Positions 1 to 7,567 of a DNA stretch of 64,000 bases are shown piece by piece; within the stretch, counting starts at the first letter, position 1; each line of letters starts with the position of its first letter. The position numbers and the translations under genes are program-made. Under the pieces are notes generated by a model that saw nothing but the letters and a program-made list of their open reading frames with translations, was not told the DNA's origin and did not search any database. This DNA is from WTFY01 sp964614915 (GTDB taxonomy: Bacteria; Pseudomonadota; Gammaproteobacteria; UBA4575): NCBI GenBank assembly GCA_964614915.1, contig CAZTNC010000007.1, positions 1 to 64,000 of the forward strand, given 5' to 3'.

Positions 1-271
1 ACTTGAGGGGAGCTTCTCCTAGTACGAGAGGACCGGAGTGGACGTACCTCTGGTGTTCCGGTTGTCACGCCAGTGGCATTGCCGGGTAGCTATGTACGGC
101 AGGGATAACTGCTGAAAGCATCTAAGCGGGAAGCCCCTCCTGAAATGAGGTCTCACCGGGAACTCGATTCCCCTGAAGGGCCCTGGAAGACTACCAGGTT
201 GATAGGCTGGGTGTGGAAGTTCAGTAATGGATGAAGCTAACCAGTACTAATTGCCCGTGCGGCTTGACCAT
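1..271 (+). rRNA. 23S ribosomal RNA, 3' end (partial)
   Basis: This is the last part of a 23S rRNA gene; the gene starts outside the window. The universal sarcin-ricin loop AGTACGAGAGGACC lies at 21-34, and the terminal domain VI helices follow, ending with GGCTTGACCAT at 261-271, which corresponds to the E. coli 23S end. The 3' boundary is by analogy and may be off by a few bases. It is followed by a 5S gene and a terminator, so the window opens at the end of an rrn operon. Confidence 0.95.
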
Positions 272-342
272 ATAACACTCAAGCGGACTGAGTGTGACAG
301 GTAAAACCCAAACCTCGTCTAGTTGAATTCCAGATTACAGTT

Positions 343-460
343 TGCCTGGCGGCAATAGAGCGCTGGTACCACCCGACCCCATCCCGAACTCGGAAGTGAA
401 ACGGCGTATCGCCGATGGTAGTGCGGGGTCTCCCCGTGTGAGAGTAGGACACTGTCAGGC
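343..460 (+). rRNA. 5S ribosomal RNA
   Basis: About 118 nt with the bacterial 5S layout. The 5' end TGCCTGGCGG pairs with the 3' end GTCAGGC, and the conserved loop text CCCATCCCGAACTCGGAAGTGAAA lies between (given here as landmarks CCCATCCCGAACTCGG at about 378-393). It sits 71 nt after the 23S end and just before a strong terminator, so it is the last gene of the rrn operon. No tRNA is seen between 23S and 5S. Confidence 0.95.
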
Positions 461-471
461 GTCGATCCAAA

Positions 472-507
472 GGGCCCCGTCTTCGAGAGAGGACGGGGCC
501 CTTTTTT
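472..507 (+). terminator. rrn operon rho-independent terminator
   Basis: A perfect 10-bp GC-rich stem, GGGCCCCGTC (472-481) with GACGGGGCCC (492-501), has a 10-nt loop and is followed directly by six T (502-507). It closes the rRNA operon and separates it from the convergent genes to the right. Confidence 0.95.
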
Positions 508-552
508 ATGGGAATAAAATACGGTCTTACTCAAATAGATCGCCTAATCCCC

Positions 553-1176
553 TTACTTAACCCATCTATTAAGCAAGGAAATTGATGTTTCGATGTCCTT
601 GTTATTCTTGTCCAGCTTGTTGGGGTTCTGCCCTTGATGCGCCAGTATTTGTCTTACGGCATACGGCAAGGGATATAGTTTTTTCCTGCCACCATCAAAA
701 TACTCTTTACTCCATTCGGGCTTCCCGTCCGTAAGTTTTTCCATTTTCTTACGGGTACCTGGTCCTTTAAGCCCGTACTTTTGTTCAAATTTTCCATATA
801 ACTCAAAAAACTCACCGTAGCTGTGCTTGTATAAACTTTCTTCTTTAATAACAGACGCCAACACAGCTGGAAGGAAAGGGTCAAGTGAGCCCATGATATA
901 GGAATCGGTGATGATTGTTCTGGCATGATCAACAATTTCCAGCTTTAACTCTGTTTTCCAATCAAGTCTGAATGGCGCGCCTGCAACTGGTGCTGCATGC
1001 CTTTTACGCACTATCTTTTGCCCGATGAGCTCAATGTGATGCCTGGCCCCGTTGTTCCTTTCGGAAATGTCACTTGCCATCTGCTCGCCCTTCGCCTTCA
1101 TTACGCGCAAAAAACCCTCCCAAGAGTCATCAGGTATTTCCGACATGCTAAATGTGTTTTCTACAATGGGATCCAT
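553..1176 (-). CDS. Conserved-looking protein of unknown function (207 aa)
   Basis: A soluble, charged protein with no signal peptide or membrane segment and no motif I recognise. The frame is open upstream to 1257, but the start at 1176 (MDPIVENTF) is preferred because it has a GGAG ribosome-binding site 7 nt upstream and begins 4 nt after the stop of the upstream gene (1181-1444). The two genes are therefore probably co-transcribed and translationally linked. The C-terminal third is Lys-rich and helical in appearance. The pairing with a small possible Cas2/VapD-like partner suggests a functional pair, but this is inference. Confidence 0.7.
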   Translation of the reverse strand: MDPIVENTFSMSEIPDDSWEGFLRVMKAKGEQMASDISERNNGARHHIELIGQKIVRKRHAAPVAGAPFRLDWKTELKLEIVDHARTIITDSYIMGSLDPFLPAVLASVIKEESLYKHSYGEFFELYGKFEQKYGLKGPGTRKKMEKLTDGKPEWSKEYFDGGRKKLYPLPYAVRQILAHQGQNPNKLDKNNKDIETSISLLNRWVK

Positions 1177-1180
1177 ATTG

Positions 1181-1444
1181 CTACTCCAGCCCTTCCAGCC
1201 AATCCATTGCTTCTGGGTGTCCATATCCAAACCAGGGCCCTGTGACAGCGAAGACATATAACAGATCGAAGCCGGTCACGAAGTCATCCAGCGCAAGTAA
1301 CACATCCTCTGGCTCATCTTCGGTGCGGATCGCATGGCACAAGTCAGACACTCGCGTGCAATCCCACTTTCTTTCAATCTCATTAATAAATGGCTCTTTC
1401 CTGCCTTCTTCTCTAAATTGGTAAACGATGATTAATGAGCGCAC
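1181..1444 (-). CDS. Small protein with possible Cas2/VapD-like (SinR-type) ferredoxin fold (87 aa)
   Basis: GTG start at 1444 with a strong AAGGAG 6 nt upstream. The order is a first hydrophobic strand (SLIIVY, residues 3-8), a helix, a second strand pair, a helix, and a last strand (DLLYVFAVTG). This resembles the small Cas2/VapD-related proteins often annotated SinR-like, which start with an MK-x-LIIVYDL-type strand and end with a strand followed by Gly/Trp. The usual Asp after the first strand is replaced here (VYQF), so nuclease activity is doubtful. The 207-aa gene follows 4 nt downstream. The fold assignment is by eye only. Confidence 0.6.
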   Translation of the reverse strand: MRSLIIVYQFREEGRKEPFINEIERKWDCTRVSDLCHAIRTEDEPEDVLLALDDFVTGFDLLYVFAVTGPWFGYGHPEAMDWLEGLE

Positions 1445-1523
1445 GACTACTCCTTAGATTTTCAGCTTCGTTTTCGATCTTGACGTTAGGACGCTTTTTT
1501 TATGGAGCGTGGGGTGATTCAGT

Positions 1524-2630
1524 CTACAGGAGATAGTCCCTGCAGGCAGCGTAGTCGCCTCGAAAGCAGACTAGGTGTTCTCGCTGGCGCAACTGATCCT
1601 TGTACATCGGGTCGTAGTAGTGATTCAGCACGCCTGCCAGCCAGTCGTAGTGCCCCTGCACCTCACCGCTCTCGGCCTGGCGGGCCAGTGCCTTTTGCAG
1701 GGATGCACGAATGCCGGGGTAGCGGGCAGGGCCTAGTCTTTTCCTGATTCTCTCCAGGGCGTCCAGCAGGTAGGTGGACAGGCCCTCGAAACCGTCATCT
1801 CCATCATCAAGTGCACAAAACTCCGCCTGCATACCAATCACGTACTCGTCTACCAGCCGCTCCAGCCTTGCATCGAACGGCTCTTCGATCACGACGATTG
1901 GCGAGCTGCGCATTTTCTCAAACAGTGATTTGGGCAACCCGGTGCGCCCGATAGTGCGTGACTCATCCTCTAGCACGATGGCACGGACATCCTTGTGCCA
2001 CAGTTTCAAAAGGGCGATGGCAAGCCGGTTCTCGAAATCGATCTGGGTGTGCTGGCTTTTCGCATGGCGCCCGAAACTTGAGCCGCGGTGATACGCTGCG
2101 GCCTCAAGGTCAATGGCCCGTTCCAGGTTGCCTACGAGCGCCGTTTTGCCGCTGCCGGTCATGCCACCCACCAGGGTGAACGTGCATTGACCGGTGATGG
2201 TCTCAAGTGCGCCTAGCAGGAAGGTCCGCAAGGCTTTGTAGCCCCCTTCCACCACCGGAAAATCCGTACCGGCCTCCTGCATCCACTGTTGTGCGATCTG
2301 CGAGCGAAGTCCGCCGCGGAAACAGTACAGGGCCCCGTTGGGATGGCGGTTTGCAAATTCGACCCACGCCGAGACCCGGGCTTCACGTGCATCGCTTTGC
2401 ACGAGTTCGTGGCCCTTTTTGATCGCATCCTGCTTGCCTTGGTGCTTGTAGCAGATGCCGACCGCCTCGCGCTGGCGATCGTCCAGCAGCGGCAGGTTCT
2501 GCGCCGTTGGAAAGGCACCCCGCTTGAATTCTACGGGCGCTCGCACATCGATCAGCGGGGTGTCATGCACGAACAGGCCGGTGTAGGCATCGGCATTCTC
2601 ACCAATGGGCTGGGTCAAAGATGAAGTCAT
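1524..2630 (-). CDS. selU: tRNA 2-selenouridine synthase SelU (MnmH/YbbB)
   Basis: Replaces sulfur by selenium, via a geranylated intermediate, at U34 of tRNAs that carry 5-(methylaminomethyl)-2-thiouridine, using selenophosphate. The N-terminal rhodanese domain has LIDVRAPVEF near the start and the active-site loop YCFRGGLRSQ with its Cys; the second half carries a Walker A P-loop, GGMTGSGKT, followed by an NTPase-like domain. This matches the length and order of E. coli YbbB. An earlier in-frame start exists at 2663, but the start at 2630 puts the conserved DTPLIDVRAP motif where E. coli has it. Divergent from hisI. Confidence 0.93.
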   Translation of the reverse strand: MTSSLTQPIGENADAYTGLFVHDTPLIDVRAPVEFKRGAFPTAQNLPLLDDRQREAVGICYKHQGKQDAIKKGHELVQSDAREARVSAWVEFANRHPNGALYCFRGGLRSQIAQQWMQEAGTDFPVVEGGYKALRTFLLGALETITGQCTFTLVGGMTGSGKTALVGNLERAIDLEAAAYHRGSSFGRHAKSQHTQIDFENRLAIALLKLWHKDVRAIVLEDESRTIGRTGLPKSLFEKMRSSPIVVIEEPFDARLERLVDEYVIGMQAEFCALDDGDDGFEGLSTYLLDALERIRKRLGPARYPGIRASLQKALARQAESGEVQGHYDWLAGVLNHYYDPMYKDQLRQREHLVCFRGDYAACRDYLL

Positions 2631-2742
2631 GGTCCTTGGATGTTCCTCGTGCAGGCGTGACATCCGTCAAAAGGGATCACCGGCACAGTCTGCAGGGCAT
2701 TGTGCCAAAAAGGGTTTTTCTGTGCCACGACAGGAAAGTTTC

Positions 2743-2786
2743 TGCCCATTGGGCAAGGTTCTTTGGACAGGGTCATCCTGTATAAT
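2743..2786 (+). promoter_or_regulatory. Candidate hisI promoter with two inverted repeats
   Basis: A perfect TATAAT lies at 2781-2786, 38 bases before the hisI start. No good -35 is present at 16-18 nt spacing (TTGGAC at 2763-2768 is only 12 nt away). A palindrome, TGCCCATTGGGCA, occupies 2743-2755, and a second repeat, ACAGG-5 nt-CCTGT (2767-2781), overlaps the -10. A weak -35 with adjacent repeats is typical of an activated or repressed promoter, but no regulator is identified. Confidence 0.4.
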
Positions 2787-2823
2787 CCAGTGGATTAGCC
2801 TGCAAGTAGCAGAAGGTATCGGC

Positions 2824-3309
2824 ATGCCAGCACATCACAAGTGGTTCGGAAAACGCGAACAGGTCGAAGCGGTGGAGGAAGGAACCGTCCTTGCGCCGAA
2901 GTTCGACGAGCATGGCCTGGTACCGGCCGTCACCACGGATGCCGAGTCCGGAGAGCTGCTGATGCTGGGCTACATGAATGCTGAGGCGCTCGAGAAAACC
3001 ATCGAGACCGGAGAAGCACACTACTGGAGCCGCAGCCGCCAGTGCCTGTGGCACAAGGGCGCTACCAGTGGGCTGGTGCAGAAAATCGTCGAGTTGCGTA
3101 TCGACGATGACCAGGATGCCGTGTGGCTGCGCGTGAACGTGGAAGGCGGGGCTAGCTGCCACGTGGGCTACCGTTCCTGCTTTTACCGGGTCATTCGCAC
3201 CGGTGAGCAGCCGCAGGATGCGCCGATCGAGCTGGAATTTCGCGAGCATGAAAAGGTGTTTGATCCGAAAGAGGTCTATGGCGATGCCCCCAATCCCACG
3301 AAATTGTGA
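2824..3309 (+). CDS. hisI: Phosphoribosyl-AMP cyclohydrolase HisI
   Basis: Third step of histidine biosynthesis: zinc-dependent ring opening of phosphoribosyl-AMP to ProFAR. Motifs: LMLGYMNAEAL, HYWSRSRQCLWHKGATSG, and the metal-binding end GGASCHVGYRSCFYR with its two Cys. At 161 aa it is a stand-alone enzyme, not the HisI-HisE fusion of enterobacteria, and it has a short extra tail after the catalytic core. The reading frame is open far upstream, but the ATG at 2824 has GAAGG about 8 nt upstream and gives the normal N-terminus. It is not in a his operon here. Confidence 0.93.
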   Translation: MPAHHKWFGKREQVEAVEEGTVLAPKFDEHGLVPAVTTDAESGELLMLGYMNAEALEKTIETGEAHYWSRSRQCLWHKGATSGLVQKIVELRIDDDQDAVWLRVNVEGGASCHVGYRSCFYRVIRTGEQPQDAPIELEFREHEKVFDPKEVYGDAPNPTKL

Positions 3310-3369
3310 TCTGGAACTCCTTTTGAGTATGAAGCACAACCCAGCTACTCAAATTTGTTGCGATTTCTG

Positions 3370-3570
3370 ATGTCTGCAAGACGTTCATCGGTGATCACCA
3401 CCATCCAGGTAGATGCGGACGTGGAGGAAGTGGCCTGTGACGGCGGTGGTGCTTACGGGCATCCGCTGGTCTACCTGCCGTTCGGCAAAAAGGACACGGT
3501 CGTTTGCTATTACTGCGGGCGACGTTTCAAGAGGGGCCTGTCAAAGCCCTCCGCAGCAAAGTCGCACTGA
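3370..3570 (+). CDS. zf-CHCC zinc-finger domain protein (66 aa)
   Basis: A small protein with the CHCC pattern: a Cys in VACDGG, a His in GHPLVYLPF, and a CYYCGRRF pair. This matches the zf-CHCC family related to the mitochondrial complex I subunit NDUFS6. Bacterial members are widespread and largely uncharacterised; a link to respiratory or redox protein maturation is only suggested by family. The first ATG is at 3370; TTG codons at 3355 and 3358 are alternative starts, and no clear ribosome-binding site decides. The gene ends 4 nt before the convergent outer-membrane protein gene. Confidence 0.8.
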   Translation: MSARRSSVITTIQVDADVEEVACDGGGAYGHPLVYLPFGKKDTVVCYYCGRRFKRGLSKPSAAKSH

Positions 3571-3574
3571 TCGT

Positions 3575-4468
3575 CTAGAATCTGAAGCGCAGCACAGCCA
3601 GCAGTGACCGGGTTCGATAATCGGCTTTGGTCCGGTTGATCGGGACCACAATTTCTCTGCGGGTGCCATCCTCCCGGTAGCGCACGATGGTGATGTCGCC
3701 TGTATCAGTGCGAATCTCTCCGGCATCGGTATACCGGTAGCTCAAATCGAGGTGGATGTGGCTGCGGACTGGTATCGCGCCCCCGGCGGTCAGCATCCAG
3801 GTGAAATTCTGTCCGCTTCCCCGAGGTAAAGCGGTGGAGGGTATCTCGTCGCCTGGTCCTCGGCGGAGGTAGCCTTGTAGGTTATCCGGTTCGGGAAAGC
3901 GCTGGATGTAATCTCGCAATCGGTAGTCGGTGAACCCCAGACCTGCGCCCACGAAGGGCTGAATACGTAAGCCCGGAGCAAGATTCCATCCCGGAAAATC
4001 ATGGAAGCCTGCGAGCAGGAGTTGGCGGGTGTCGAGCCTTGCCTTCGATGGCTGATGCCCCCCCGAGTTTCGGTAACTTGTGTTACCCCGCCATCTGGCA
4101 GCTCGGGTGAGGCCTAATTGCAGTTCGGCACGCAGCCGATATGGCAGTCGGGTACCTGTTGCGAGGAGAAATTGCAGACCGTTGTCGATTTCCCCGGCAT
4201 CAAAGGTATCCTCGTTTCCGTAGAGTGCGGCATACCCGGAGTCCTTGCCGTCGACGAACCGGGTGTCTTGCTTGCGCATGAAGGCCACGCCTATGCTCCA
4301 GTAGGGATCAAATCTGGGGGAGTTCGCTTGGGCTACCGGGAGGCGGGTTGCAGATCCTAGAGGCTCTTCGGCAGCGTCAGCTGACGGGCTGTGGACCATC
4401 AGGACCCACACTGCCGCAAGTAAAGGCAGGACAGTTGACCAAACTTTCGAGTCGCGAATTCGATGCAT
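3575..4468 (-). CDS. Outer-membrane beta-barrel protein, OmpA/OmpW-like (297 aa)
   Basis: An N-terminal signal peptide (hydrophobic stretch VLPLLAAVWVLMV, cleavage near ADAAEE) precedes a Gly- and aromatic-rich protein with alternating strands such as YWSIGVAFM, IQPFVGAGLGFTDY, HLDLSYRYTDAGEI and a terminal LLAVLRFRF ending in Phe, the usual signal for barrel insertion. The length fits an 8-stranded barrel with long loops. Its cargo or role is not evident. A small lipoprotein gene lies 6 nt upstream on the same strand, so the two are probably made together at the outer membrane. Confidence 0.8.
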   Translation of the reverse strand: MHRIRDSKVWSTVLPLLAAVWVLMVHSPSADAAEEPLGSATRLPVAQANSPRFDPYWSIGVAFMRKQDTRFVDGKDSGYAALYGNEDTFDAGEIDNGLQFLLATGTRLPYRLRAELQLGLTRAARWRGNTSYRNSGGHQPSKARLDTRQLLLAGFHDFPGWNLAPGLRIQPFVGAGLGFTDYRLRDYIQRFPEPDNLQGYLRRGPGDEIPSTALPRGSGQNFTWMLTAGGAIPVRSHIHLDLSYRYTDAGEIRTDTGDITIVRYREDGTRREIVVPINRTKADYRTRSLLAVLRFRF

Positions 4469-4474
4469 GTCAGC

Positions 4475-4786
4475 CTAGTGCTCCTCTCTTTTTCGGCGCT
4501 GGCGCTCGTACTCCCCGATCCTTTGTGTAGCCCAAATGCGATCTGATTTGCAGACCGGATCATCCTCGCAACCGGGCGGCAGGTTATATAGGAAATTGTA
4601 GCTTGCAATCGCTTCGGCTTCGGAAACCGGGACCGGATCATGGTTCTTGGCATAATCGCGGAGCTGCGCATCTGTTGGGAAGGTGAACCAGGTGCTGAGA
4701 GGCCGAGGCTCATCTGCCGGGATATAGAACCAAGCGCACCCTGACATCAAGACAGTCAGGACTGTTGCAGTAATCGCTCTAATCAT
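4475..4786 (-). CDS. Small lipoprotein (103 aa)
   Basis: The N-terminus MIRAITATVLTVLMSGC is a lipoprotein signal with lipobox LMSGC, so the mature protein starts at Cys17 and is about 87 aa. The remainder is hydrophilic, with two further Cys (GCEDDPVC) that could form a disulfide, and a basic tail. I do not recognise the family. It is the upstream gene of a two-gene unit with the barrel protein at 3575-4468. The divergent 287-nt region to its right must hold promoters for this unit and for the sulfur operon; I could not pick convincing boxes there. Confidence 0.75.
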   Translation of the reverse strand: MIRAITATVLTVLMSGCAWFYIPADEPRPLSTWFTFPTDAQLRDYAKNHDPVPVSEAEAIASYNFLYNLPPGCEDDPVCKSDRIWATQRIGEYERQRRKREEH

Positions 4787-5073
4787 CGTTCATTCGGGAT
4801 ATGGCGCATATCTATTCTAGTAGGTCAAACTTGGTCCACGGCACTCGGTACTCTCTGGCAGTTTCAGCTAGGCAGCAAAGGCTTTCGAGGATCTGGACGT
4901 TAGCGTGTGCTGTGATAGTAATATAAACCACCGCGGAGATGGAGACGTTCGTGATCCCTGCCTCCAGCGGTTACCAGTTCACGCCCGACTACCGGCCCGA
5001 GTGACAGCAACGTGGCTTTGGCCCAACAGAGTGTGTGATCTGCAGAACCAAGGGTCTGAATTGAGAGGTAGGT

Positions 5074-5466
5074 ATGGCGACTGAAAAAATTAGTGTGATG
5101 GTGACTTCAAACAAGCGTGAGCAGTTGCAGATGGCTGCCATGGTGGCCTCTGTAGGGGCCGTGAGCGGCAATGATGTCTCCGTGTTTTTGTCCATGAATT
5201 CCCTGAACTTCTTCGTCAAGGGCTCCTCCGAGCAGGCCACAACGGAAGGCCACATGGGCAAGCTGATCGAGGAAAATAACGTTCCGGATTTCAAGGAATT
5301 GTTCCAGCAGGCCGTCGAGTACGGGGACGCAAAAATTTTCCCTTGCTCTATGGCAGTTGATATACTCGGGCTCGGTCAGGATGACCTTGAGGCATACATT
5401 TCAGAGCCTTTGGGCCTGACGAGCTTCCTGAGCGATGCATCGGAAGGTCAGGTCTGGCACTTCTAA
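5074..5466 (+). CDS. DsrE-family sulfur-carrier-like protein (130 aa)
   Basis: DsrE/DsrF/TusD-like fold: strand-rich start (ISVMVTSNK), DVSVFLSMNSL, and a single conserved-position Cys at residue 91 in KIFPCSMAVDILGL, typical of DsrE-type proteins that pass persulfide sulfur between partners. It is the first gene of a four-gene unit with TusA, an SQR-like flavoprotein and DUF1641, all on the plus strand with gaps of 12-49 nt. The context supports a role in intracellular sulfur trafficking during sulfide or sulfur oxidation. GAGAGGTAGGT precedes the ATG. Confidence 0.85.
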   Translation: MATEKISVMVTSNKREQLQMAAMVASVGAVSGNDVSVFLSMNSLNFFVKGSSEQATTEGHMGKLIEENNVPDFKELFQQAVEYGDAKIFPCSMAVDILGLGQDDLEAYISEPLGLTSFLSDASEGQVWHF

Positions 5467-5484
5467 CACAAGAGAACCGATATC

Positions 5485-5712
5485 GTGGAAAGAAAACTGG
5501 TAGATGCAAAAAACACATTTTGCCCGGGTCCGCTCATGGAACTCATCGGGCAGATGAAGCTTGCAGAGGTGGGGGACGAACTGGAAGTGCTGTCGACGGA
5601 CAAGGGTTCGGCAAATGATATCCCGGAATGGATCAACAAGGTTGGACACGAACTGCTGGACAGCTTCGAGGAAGATGGTGTCTTGCATTTGGTGGTGAAA
5701 AAAACGAAGTGA
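5485..5712 (+). CDS. tusA: TusA-family sulfur carrier protein (75 aa)
   Basis: A small IF3-like fold protein with the CPGP motif (Cys13) near its N-terminus, the persulfide-carrying Cys of TusA-type proteins. Starts with GTG at 5485, 18 nt after dsrE. In sulfur oxidisers TusA homologues move sulfane sulfur between DsrE-type proteins, rhodaneses and sulfur-oxidising complexes; in other bacteria TusA supplies tRNA thiolation. The position between a DsrE-like and an SQR-like gene favours the energy-metabolism role. Confidence 0.9.
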   Translation: MERKLVDAKNTFCPGPLMELIGQMKLAEVGDELEVLSTDKGSANDIPEWINKVGHELLDSFEEDGVLHLVVKKTK

Positions 5713-5761
5713 CTTATGCAGGGCTGGCATAGGCATACAAGAAGAAAAGCGAGGTAAACAG

Positions 5762-6889
5762 ATGAGGATACTGATAGTTGGTGGAGGAATGGGGGGTACG
5801 ATTCTGGCCAATAACCTGGCCAGGCGCCTGAGGGGCGAGCTCAAGACCGGCAAGGCAAGCATCACGATGCTGTCGGCAAGCGATCAGCACATGTACCAGC
5901 CAGGCCTGTTGTATGTAGCCGTTGGCAAGATGTCGCCGGACGAGTTGTACCGCGACCAGGCGAGCCTGCTGGAGTCCAGCATCCGCTTTGAAGTGGATCC
6001 TGTAACCAAGTTCGATCTTGCCGGCAACAACGTGACCACGGAAAGCGGCAAGCGCCATGATTACGACATCATCGTGGTTGCGACCGGATCACGCCCGCAT
6101 GCCGAGGGGACCCCGGGGCTTGCCGAGCATGCCCTGCAGTTCTACACCGAGGAAGATGCCCTCAAGATGTATCGAAGCCTGCAGGAATTTGAAGGCGGGC
6201 GCGTCGTGGTGGCGGTTGGGGTTCCGCACAAGTGCCCCATGGCACCACTGGAAATCACCTTCATGCTGATCGATTATTTCAAGGGACGCGGCATCATGGA
6301 CAAGGTGCAGATGCATTACACCTACCCGATCGGTCGTGTGCACAGCCTGGAGCCGGTCGCCAACTGGGCGGTGCCGGAGTTCGAGCGCGTGGGCGTTACC
6401 TACGAGACCCTGTTCAACATGAAAGAGGTAACCGCGGACAAGGTAATCAGTGAAGAGGGTACGGAAACAGACTATGACCTGCTGGTGACCATTCCTTCCC
6501 ACAAGGGCATGGCAGTGATCGAGGAGAACGAACTGGGTGCCGGCGGATTTATCCCGACGGATCGCCAGCGTCTCAACATCGAGGGTCATGACAATGCCTT
6601 CGTGATCGGTGATACGACCAACCTGCCGATCAGCAAGGCGGGCTCCACGGCCCACTTCGAGGCCGAGGCCCTGGCGGAGAACATTGCTGCGACCATCAAG
6701 ATCGGCACGCCGGTCCGTGATTATGACGGCAAGGTCTTCTGCTTCATCGAAGCCGGTGAAGGCCGGGCCACGTACGCCATGTTCAACTACCAGAATCCAC
6801 CGGATCCGAAACCCCCGACCAAGGGCATGCACTGGTTCAAGACCGTCTACAACAAGATGTACTGGGCCAGCGCGCGTGGCCTGCTGTAA
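5762..6889 (+). CDS. Sulfide:quinone oxidoreductase-like FAD flavoprotein (375 aa)
   Basis: A two-dinucleotide-binding-domain flavoprotein. It has the FAD motif ILIVGGGMGG at residues 3-12, DIIVVATGS before residue 111, and the second FAD motif AFVIGDTT near 279-286. Cys158 (HKCPMAP) and Cys327 (VFCFIEAGEG) are placed like the two redox Cys of sulfide:quinone oxidoreductases, and the aromatic C-terminus could be the membrane-associating part. It probably oxidises sulfide or a sulfane carrier and reduces quinone at the membrane. The DsrE and TusA genes upstream would deliver or accept sulfur. Assignment to a specific SQR type is not possible by eye. Confidence 0.85.
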   Translation: MRILIVGGGMGGTILANNLARRLRGELKTGKASITMLSASDQHMYQPGLLYVAVGKMSPDELYRDQASLLESSIRFEVDPVTKFDLAGNNVTTESGKRHDYDIIVVATGSRPHAEGTPGLAEHALQFYTEEDALKMYRSLQEFEGGRVVVAVGVPHKCPMAPLEITFMLIDYFKGRGIMDKVQMHYTYPIGRVHSLEPVANWAVPEFERVGVTYETLFNMKEVTADKVISEEGTETDYDLLVTIPSHKGMAVIEENELGAGGFIPTDRQRLNIEGHDNAFVIGDTTNLPISKAGSTAHFEAEALAENIAATIKIGTPVRDYDGKVFCFIEAGEGRATYAMFNYQNPPDPKPPTKGMHWFKTVYNKMYWASARGLL

Positions 6890-6901
6890 GCGGGGTGGAT
6901 C

Positions 6902-7432
6902 ATGAGTGAGACGTCCATACAATCAGAAGTCGAACGCGTCATCGAGGGAGCTGCAGACGCACTCTCTGACGACATCGTCGCACGGCTCGGCTCCACCATG
7001 GGAGAGGGGCTTATCCTCCTCGATCAGGTCAGTCACAGCAATCTGGACAAGGCCATTCCTGTCATCAATGAGCTGGTTAATTCCGGGGACCTGGAAAGAG
7101 CGGCCAGCCTCATGCGCGTACTGGGTGCGGCAGGCGATGCTCTGGGCGATGATATCGTCGGGCGCCTTGGCGGAGTGCTCAACGAGTTGCTGTTGCTGGC
7201 AGACCGGCTTGCAAACAACGAGAACCTGCATAGGCTGCTGGATTTCCTGGAGCAGGATGACGTGATCGATACGCTGGAAACCCTGTGCAGGGCGACCGCC
7301 GAGGTCAAGAATGCTCAGCCCAGCACGCCGCCACCGGCCACGTTGATGGGTCTTATCAATACGATGAAAGACCCCGAGTTGCAGCAATCCCTGCAGACCT
7401 TGTCCAGGTTTGCGGCGGCCTTCAGGCGCTAA
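6902..7432 (+). CDS. DUF1641 family protein (176 aa)
   Basis: Contains a repeated helical unit: the segment around DALSDDIVARLGSTMGEGL is echoed about 60 residues later by DALGDDIVGRLGGVLNELL, followed by a Leu-rich C-terminus. This is the pattern of DUF1641 proteins, which commonly accompany SQR-like oxidoreductases or formate dehydrogenase-type genes. Begins 12 nt after the SQR-like gene with GGGGTGG upstream, so it is the last gene of the operon. Its role may be assembly or membrane tethering of the oxidoreductase; unproven. Confidence 0.85.
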   Translation: MSETSIQSEVERVIEGAADALSDDIVARLGSTMGEGLILLDQVSHSNLDKAIPVINELVNSGDLERAASLMRVLGAAGDALGDDIVGRLGGVLNELLLLADRLANNENLHRLLDFLEQDDVIDTLETLCRATAEVKNAQPSTPPPATLMGLINTMKDPELQQSLQTLSRFAAAFRR

Positions 7433-7450
7433 CGGGAACTATTTCTGACT

Positions 7451-7480
7451 CATACCTTCGTCGATTCCGGCGAAGGTATG
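7451..7480. terminator. Inverted repeat between convergent operons (possible bidirectional terminator)
   Basis: A perfect 10-bp inverted repeat, CATACCTTCG (7451-7460) and CGAAGGTATG (7471-7480), with a 10-nt loop, lies 18 nt after the DUF1641 stop and before the convergent end of glnS. There is no T-tract on either side, so it is either a weak terminator, an mRNA 3'-end stabiliser, or a protein-binding site. Confidence 0.45.
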
Positions 7481-7567
7481 CAGTTCGCCTACGATCAGAC
7501 GCAGATCCAACACCCCTGGGAGTTCAGTGGCCGCACATCAGGGCATGCATACAGCGTGCCTGACGAG

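Noticed and set aside
997..1245. Plus-strand ORFs across the 207-aa gene
   Set aside because: They are frame shadows of the minus-strand gene, which has a good ribosome-binding site and couples with its neighbour.
4939..5004. A 21-codon ORF (ATG at 4939) upstream of the DsrE gene, possible leader peptide
   Set aside because: GGAG abuts the ATG with no spacing, there is no stem-loop behind it, and chance short ORFs are common in GC-rich DNA.
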